Below, in pieces: positions 7,241-9,737 of a DNA stretch of 9,737 nucleotides. The position numbers and the translations under genes were made by a program. Origin of the DNA: an uncultured Desulfobacterales bacterium (GTDB lineage: Bacteria > Desulfobacterota > Desulfobacteria > Desulfobacterales > JAFDCJ01). Numbering within the stretch: the stretch's first letter is position 1; every line of letters starts with the position of its first letter. Location: positions 1 through 9,737 of the forward strand of contig CALZJV010000205.1 of assembly GCA_945787595.1 (NCBI GenBank), given 5' to 3'. The notes under the pieces are model-generated. The model ran no database searches. It saw only the letters and a list, made by a program, of their open reading frames with translations, and was not told the DNA's origin.

Positions 7241-8026
7241 AACATGACCGTGCATATTGCAAAGTACATGCTGATACATGCCGCCGTCACAGGGGATGTT
7301 GGCGCCCCTGATCCAGCCGCTGCTGTCGCTGCACAGAAAGGCAATCACCGGCGCGATATCTTCCGGACGTCCCGCACGATCCATAATCTTCATGTCCTCT
7401 TCGGCACGTTCGCCCAGGGTTTCCAGAAAGTCCGGCAGAATCGGTGTATCGACCGGACCGGGACTGACGCAATTCATCCGTATGCCGCGATCACGCCAGG
7501 TCCAGCGGTTCATCATGGTCCATACGATGAGGGACTCTTTGCTAAAGAAGTAGGAGCGCCCACCCTCGTTGCCCACGCCGTTTTCGTCACAGAAGGCCTC
7601 TACTGCATTAAAATCCCTGTGCGCCAAGAAGGCCTTGATTTGCTCACCGGCCTGGGGCCAGCCAAGACCGGCCAGAGATGCCACGTTAACGATGGAGGCA
7701 TTGTCATTCAACTTCCCGATCATCAGTTCAGTAAAATGCCTGAGTCCAAGGAAATTGACTTTTAGTACAGCCACCCGATCTTTGGTTGGCGGTAAACCGG
7801 CAATGTTGCACAGCGCATCGATTCCGCTCGCAACCGCATCAACTGCTGCCGCAATTGAGTCAGGATCGCCAAGATCGGCCCTAATGAATTGATCAACATT
7901 CTCTTTTGGCTCGTTACGATCAACACCGATAACCGTTGCACCCTGTGTTTTGAGTGTTTTTACGGTCTCTGCACCGATGCCTGAAGCCGCTCCCGTTACC
8001 ACAATTTTTTTGTTTTCCAAGGACAT
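7238..8026 (-). CDS. NAD-type short-chain dehydrogenase, coniferyl-alcohol / 3-alpha-hydroxysteroid dehydrogenase-like
   Basis: This 262-residue classical short-chain dehydrogenase/reductase should interconvert an alcohol and an aldehyde or ketone in the cytoplasm. Visible are the nucleotide motif TGAASGIG (11-18), Asp36 at the end of the second strand (GVDRN), which favours NAD over NADP, DL (51-52), NIAG (74-77) in place of NNAG, the catalytic Ser117 in NVASLAG, and YFFSK with Tyr159 and Lys163. SPGPVDTP (188-195) and the end PCDGGMY are also typical. The long insert between the catalytic Ser and Tyr (about 121-155, with a Trp-Pro and an acidic stretch) and the overall pattern resemble bacterial coniferyl-alcohol dehydrogenase and 3-alpha-hydroxysteroid dehydrogenase; this is my family recall. 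GGAGG stands about six bases before the ATG. It lies between the MoaD-like and oxidoreductase genes and could make the aldehyde the latter consumes. The substrate is inferred. Confidence 0.85.
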   Translation of the reverse strand: MSLENKKIVVTGAASGIGAETVKTLKTQGATVIGVDRNEPKENVDQFIRADLGDPDSIAAAVDAVASGIDALCNIAGLPPTKDRVAVLKVNFLGLRHFTELMIGKLNDNASIVNVASLAGLGWPQAGEQIKAFLAHRDFNAVEAFCDENGVGNEGGRSYFFSKESLIVWTMMNRWTWRDRGIRMNCVSPGPVDTPILPDFLETLGERAEEDMKIMDRAGRPEDIAPVIAFLCSDSSGWIRGANIPCDGGMYQHVLCNMHGHV

Positions 8027-8107
8027 CGTAGCCTCCTTTTTATTCTAGTTAAGGGTTATGATTCCATAAGATTCATAAAGAACTTCTAATCCGGATAGAT
8101 CGGAAAT

Positions 8108-8232
8108 GACGATTGAATATTGACGATTGAATATTTGTGGATGTCGCTCTCCGAGGCGTAGGCGCTACAACCCCTACGAGCCGGAGGCTTCGCTCCTTAA
8201 ATCTTCAATATTCATTCGAAAATATTCAATCA
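8108..8232. repeat. Nested inverted repeat: GATTGAATATT arms around a GC-rich hairpin
   Basis: A perfect tandem duplication of 14 bases (gacgattgaatatt) occupies 8108-8121 and 8122-8135. Its reverse complement appears degenerately at about 8199-8232, with 11 exact bases between 8125-8135 and 8221-8231. Inside lies a GC-rich hairpin: 8149-8153 (ctccg) pairs with 8182-8186 (cggag), and 8157-8162 (cgtagg) with 8173-8178 (cctacg), with a 10-base loop. The element fills the spacer between the MoaD-like stop and the dehydrogenase start and ends about 12 bases from that stop. It may act as a terminator-like or mRNA-end structure; the function is not known. Confidence 0.8.
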
Positions 8233-8243
8233 TTTGGAAAATA

Positions 8244-8540
8244 TCATCCCCCTCCCACCGGGGGTAATATCAATATCTCGTCTTCGTCTTGAAGCACGGT
8301 CTCCATATTTTGCAACAGACTAATGCTGCGACCGTTTACCATCAACCCGATATGAGCAAGCAGCTTAGAGCCATCCGGTTCAAACAAGCGGCTTGCCAGT
8401 TCATCTCCCCAGCTGTTCGTTAGTTCTGCGAGAAAATTGCCGACAGTACTGCCCTCGGCCAGGGACACTTCAAAGCGTCCCTGGCCGAAAATCTTCGTAA
8501 ATTCCAATATGGTTCGAACTTTTACACGGATCAATGCCAC
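8244..8540 (-). CDS. MoaD/ThiS-family ubiquitin-fold sulfur carrier protein
   Basis: This small protein of 98 residues has the beta-grasp pattern and the C-terminal ILPPVGGG tail. In this family the terminal Gly-Gly is adenylated and thiocarboxylated, and the sulfur is given to molybdopterin. HIGLMVNGRSI and the acidic DEDEILILPP stretch before the tail are typical of MoaD. The position two genes upstream of the aldehyde oxidoreductase suggests it serves that enzyme's tungsten or molybdenum pterin; MoaD-like genes beside such oxidoreductases are common. No MoaE, MoeB or other cofactor gene is present in the window. The GTG at 8540 has a GAGGG directly abutting it, which is too close. A TTG six bases further in (8534), giving LIRVKVRTI, has GAGGGG at better spacing and may be the true start, giving 96 residues. 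Confidence 0.85.
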   Translation of the reverse strand: MALIRVKVRTILEFTKIFGQGRFEVSLAEGSTVGNFLAELTNSWGDELASRLFEPDGSKLLAHIGLMVNGRSISLLQNMETVLQDEDEILILPPVGGG

Positions 8541-8550
8541 CCCTCATTGG

Positions 8551-8790
8551 AACTGGAATAATGGGAAGTTGGAATCTTGGAATGATGGGTTTAAAAAAAC
8601 CAGTATTCAACACGCATATGATTTCATTAATTTACTTGTTTTGATGGTGTATTTGCACGAAAGAAAGTCAGAAGATAGATGTTTGGTGAGCATCATCAAA
8701 AAAATTAGATTCAACATTTCTGCTTCTATAATAGTCCATTTTCAACTTTTCATGCCCAATATTCCAACATTCCACAATTCCATCATTCCA
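8551..8790. repeat. TTGGAAT-word inverted repeat with a 160-base unique core
   Basis: The left arm (about 8547-8589) is built from ttggaact, ctggaata, gttggaat, cttggaat, gatggg. The right arm (about 8755-8790) carries the reverse-complement words attccaac, attccaca, attccatc. The longest exact pairing is 11 bases, 8578-8588 against 8780-8790. The core between (about 8590-8754) is AT-rich and unlike either arm; I find no convincing gene, RNA or promoter in it. The spacer 8541-8862 holds nothing else. The left arm reaches to within a few bases of the MoaD-like start and so includes its translation-initiation region. Confidence 0.75.
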
Positions 8791-8862
8791 TACGACTCAT
8801 CAAGAAGATTACCGAAAAAACATTGTGATTCCAATAAGTTGTAGAAATTCTAATATATTAAA

Positions 8863-9177
8863 TTAATTGGTTTCATACTTGTAATAACCGCGAGCAACGC
8901 GGTAGCGCGCCACCTGTTGTCCGCCCAACCACAACTGCATTATTTTGGAGTCTCTTAAATATTTCTCCAGATGGTACTCCGGTGAGATGCCGTTGGATCC
9001 CATCAATTCGGCGGCCTTGTTGGCAACCCACACGCCGGTGTCGGCCGCAAATATTTTGACGGCCGAGGCCTTTGAAACGATTTTGGGAGAAAACGGAGGG
9101 CCATAGACTTCCGGCATGTCCAGCATCGCGGACAGGTTATAGACAGCTGCCCGGGTCATTTCGACGCGGATGGCCAT
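8863..9177 (-). pseudogene. Acyl-CoA dehydrogenase, C-terminal remnant (5' end missing)
   Basis: The open frame of 104 residues corresponds only to the last part of the C-terminal helical domain of an acyl-CoA dehydrogenase (full enzymes have about 380 residues). It begins within the helix usually reading LADMAIRVE and continues through AADTGVWVANKAAELMGSNG (44-63), the counterpart of the IQ(I/L)HGGxG region, then EKYLRDSKIM (71-80) and a WLGGQQVARYRVARGYY-type end. Where many family members have IYEGTSE with a catalytic Glu, this has LWLGGQQ, with Leu84 at that place, as in members whose base lies elsewhere. An in-frame TGA lies about 30 bases upstream of the ATG, and no other frame continues the protein, so the 5' two-thirds were lost by deletion or rearrangement near 9180. 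AAGGG before the ATG could still allow translation, but the fragment lacks the flavin and active-site domains. Confidence 0.8.
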
Positions 9178-9508
9178 ATAGTACCCTTTATTTTCTTCAG
9201 GGGTTCCTCAGTATTACAGCGACACTTTTGATTTAATTGAGTTATCTATCATCTAACAATGATTGAATATGGGTTTATAACGCAACGAACGGATTTGGTC
9301 AAATTTAACAGTTTCTTGGTCATCATTATACTACATGACCCCGAATCGCCAGACCTCCCAACACTCTTTACTGCCGATACAGACTTCTTTATCGATTTAC
9401 ACCAGCCCCTTTTCATTTCGAGAAATGGCCTCTCAACCGGTCAAGCCTCCTTGCAGGGTGCGTTGGCGCAATGGTGTCAGTAATCAGAGTAGAAATCGGC
9501 GGAGGGTC
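9178..9508. other. 331-base stretch without a convincing gene
   Basis: This lies between the truncated dehydrogenase and the partial gene at the right edge. A 74-codon plus-strand frame (9259-9483) and a 55-codon minus-strand frame (9249-9416) overlap each other. Neither has a ribosome binding site or a pattern I recognise, so I count neither as a gene. The sequence is probably remnant DNA from the event that cut the acyl-CoA dehydrogenase. I see no long inverted repeat and no clear insertion-sequence end. Confidence 0.5.
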
Positions 9509-9736
9509 TTACAGCAGGGAAGACCTAAAAAAGGGTGCATGGTTGGAGGTAAACACCGGTGGGTCGTGGCGGATGATAGGGGCAATGGCTGGATGCCGCC
9601 TGAATTTGTTTTCCAAAAACTTACGGATATGCTGCCGATGCCACCCCGTCGGATGCTCAAAGCGCCGGTAAAGGAACAAATCACCGCTGTCCAGGGGCGT
9701 CGTATCCAGCGCATCTTTTTGTGGACCAAAGGCTGG
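9509..9736 (-). CDS. Unrecognised protein, C-terminal 75 residues (runs off the right edge)
   Basis: A minus-strand frame is open from the window edge to a TAA at 9509-9511 and gives 75 residues without a start. The composition looks like a real soluble protein: acidic, basic, aromatic and hydrophobic residues alternate, for example LDSGDLFLYRRF (15-26), HPTGWHRQHIRKFLENKF (28-45) and HPAIAPIIRHDPPVF (48-62). The competing frames on either strand are rich in Cys, Arg, Trp and Ser and look like shadows. I do not recognise the family, and the missing N-terminal part would be needed to name it. It could be an intact gene's end or another remnant, given the truncated gene next to it. Confidence 0.45.
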   Translation of the reverse strand, partial: PAFGPQKDALDTTPLDSGDLFLYRRFEHPTGWHRQHIRKFLENKFRRHPAIAPIIRHDPPVFTSNHAPFFRSSLL

Positions 9737-9737
9737 T

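Noticed and set aside
7199..7765. 188-codon plus-strand frame opposite the short-chain dehydrogenase
   Set aside because: It is an antisense shadow of a gene with clear motifs, begins in repeat DNA and has no recognisable pattern.
8437..8844. 135-codon plus-strand frame across the TTGGAAT element
   Set aside because: Its translation comes from the repeat arms and the antisense of the MoaD-like gene, with no ribosome binding site.
9190..9226. Sequence ending in cagcgaca, a possible insertion-sequence terminus near the acyl-CoA dehydrogenase break
   Set aside because: No matching opposite end, target duplication or transposase is visible, and the implied element body would have to include the dehydrogenase remnant.
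9249..9416. 55-codon minus-strand frame (starts MKRGWCKSIKK)
   Set aside because: It has no ribosome binding site, opposes another open frame and matches no family I know.

Overview
The window looks like chromosomal DNA from an anaerobic bacterium, most likely a Desulfobacterota-type (sulfate-reducing or syntrophic) relative. This rests on a tungsten-type aldehyde:ferredoxin oxidoreductase, a MoaD-like protein, a LivHMGF-type importer, a relic of an acyl-CoA dehydrogenase and many spacer repeats built from short words. The lineage is inferred from gene content and was not tested by any search. Every gene I accept is on the minus strand, so transcription runs from the right edge of the window to the left.

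Layout in transcription order: the 3' end of an unrecognised gene (9509-9736); a 331-base stretch with no convincing gene; a 5'-truncated acyl-CoA dehydrogenase remnant (8863-9177); a repeat-bearing spacer; a MoaD/ThiS-like ubiquitin-fold protein (8244-8540); a repeat-bearing spacer; an NAD-type short-chain dehydrogenase resembling the coniferyl-alcohol / 3-alpha-hydroxysteroid dehydrogenase group (7238-8026); a 303-base repeat-bearing spacer; the aldehyde:ferredoxin oxidoreductase (5063-6934); the periplasmic binding protein of a branched-chain-amino-acid-type ABC importer (3780-4982); a spacer with a 12-bp-stem hairpin and repeats; then the importer genes in tight order, two permeases (livH, livM) and two ATPases (livG, livF), which overlap or lie within 17 bases of each other. 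The last 331 bases hold repeats and two small hairpins.

Working model (inference): the importer brings in an aromatic or other hydrophobic substrate, the short-chain dehydrogenase oxidises an alcohol to an aldehyde, and the oxidoreductase oxidises the aldehyde to the acid using a tungsten (or molybdenum) pterin cofactor whose sulfur carrier may be the MoaD-like protein. LivHMGF-type importers are known to serve lignin-derived aromatics in other bacteria, so the substrate need not be an amino acid.

The feature least explained by the genes is in the spacers. Five of them carry inverted or tandem repeats made from short degenerate words (GTGTCAG, CTGGATA, GATTGAATATT, TTGGAAT, TCCGAAAT), in most cases two reverse-complementary arms around an unrelated core. 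The words differ from spacer to spacer but the architecture is the same, and the elements lie 3' of genes.
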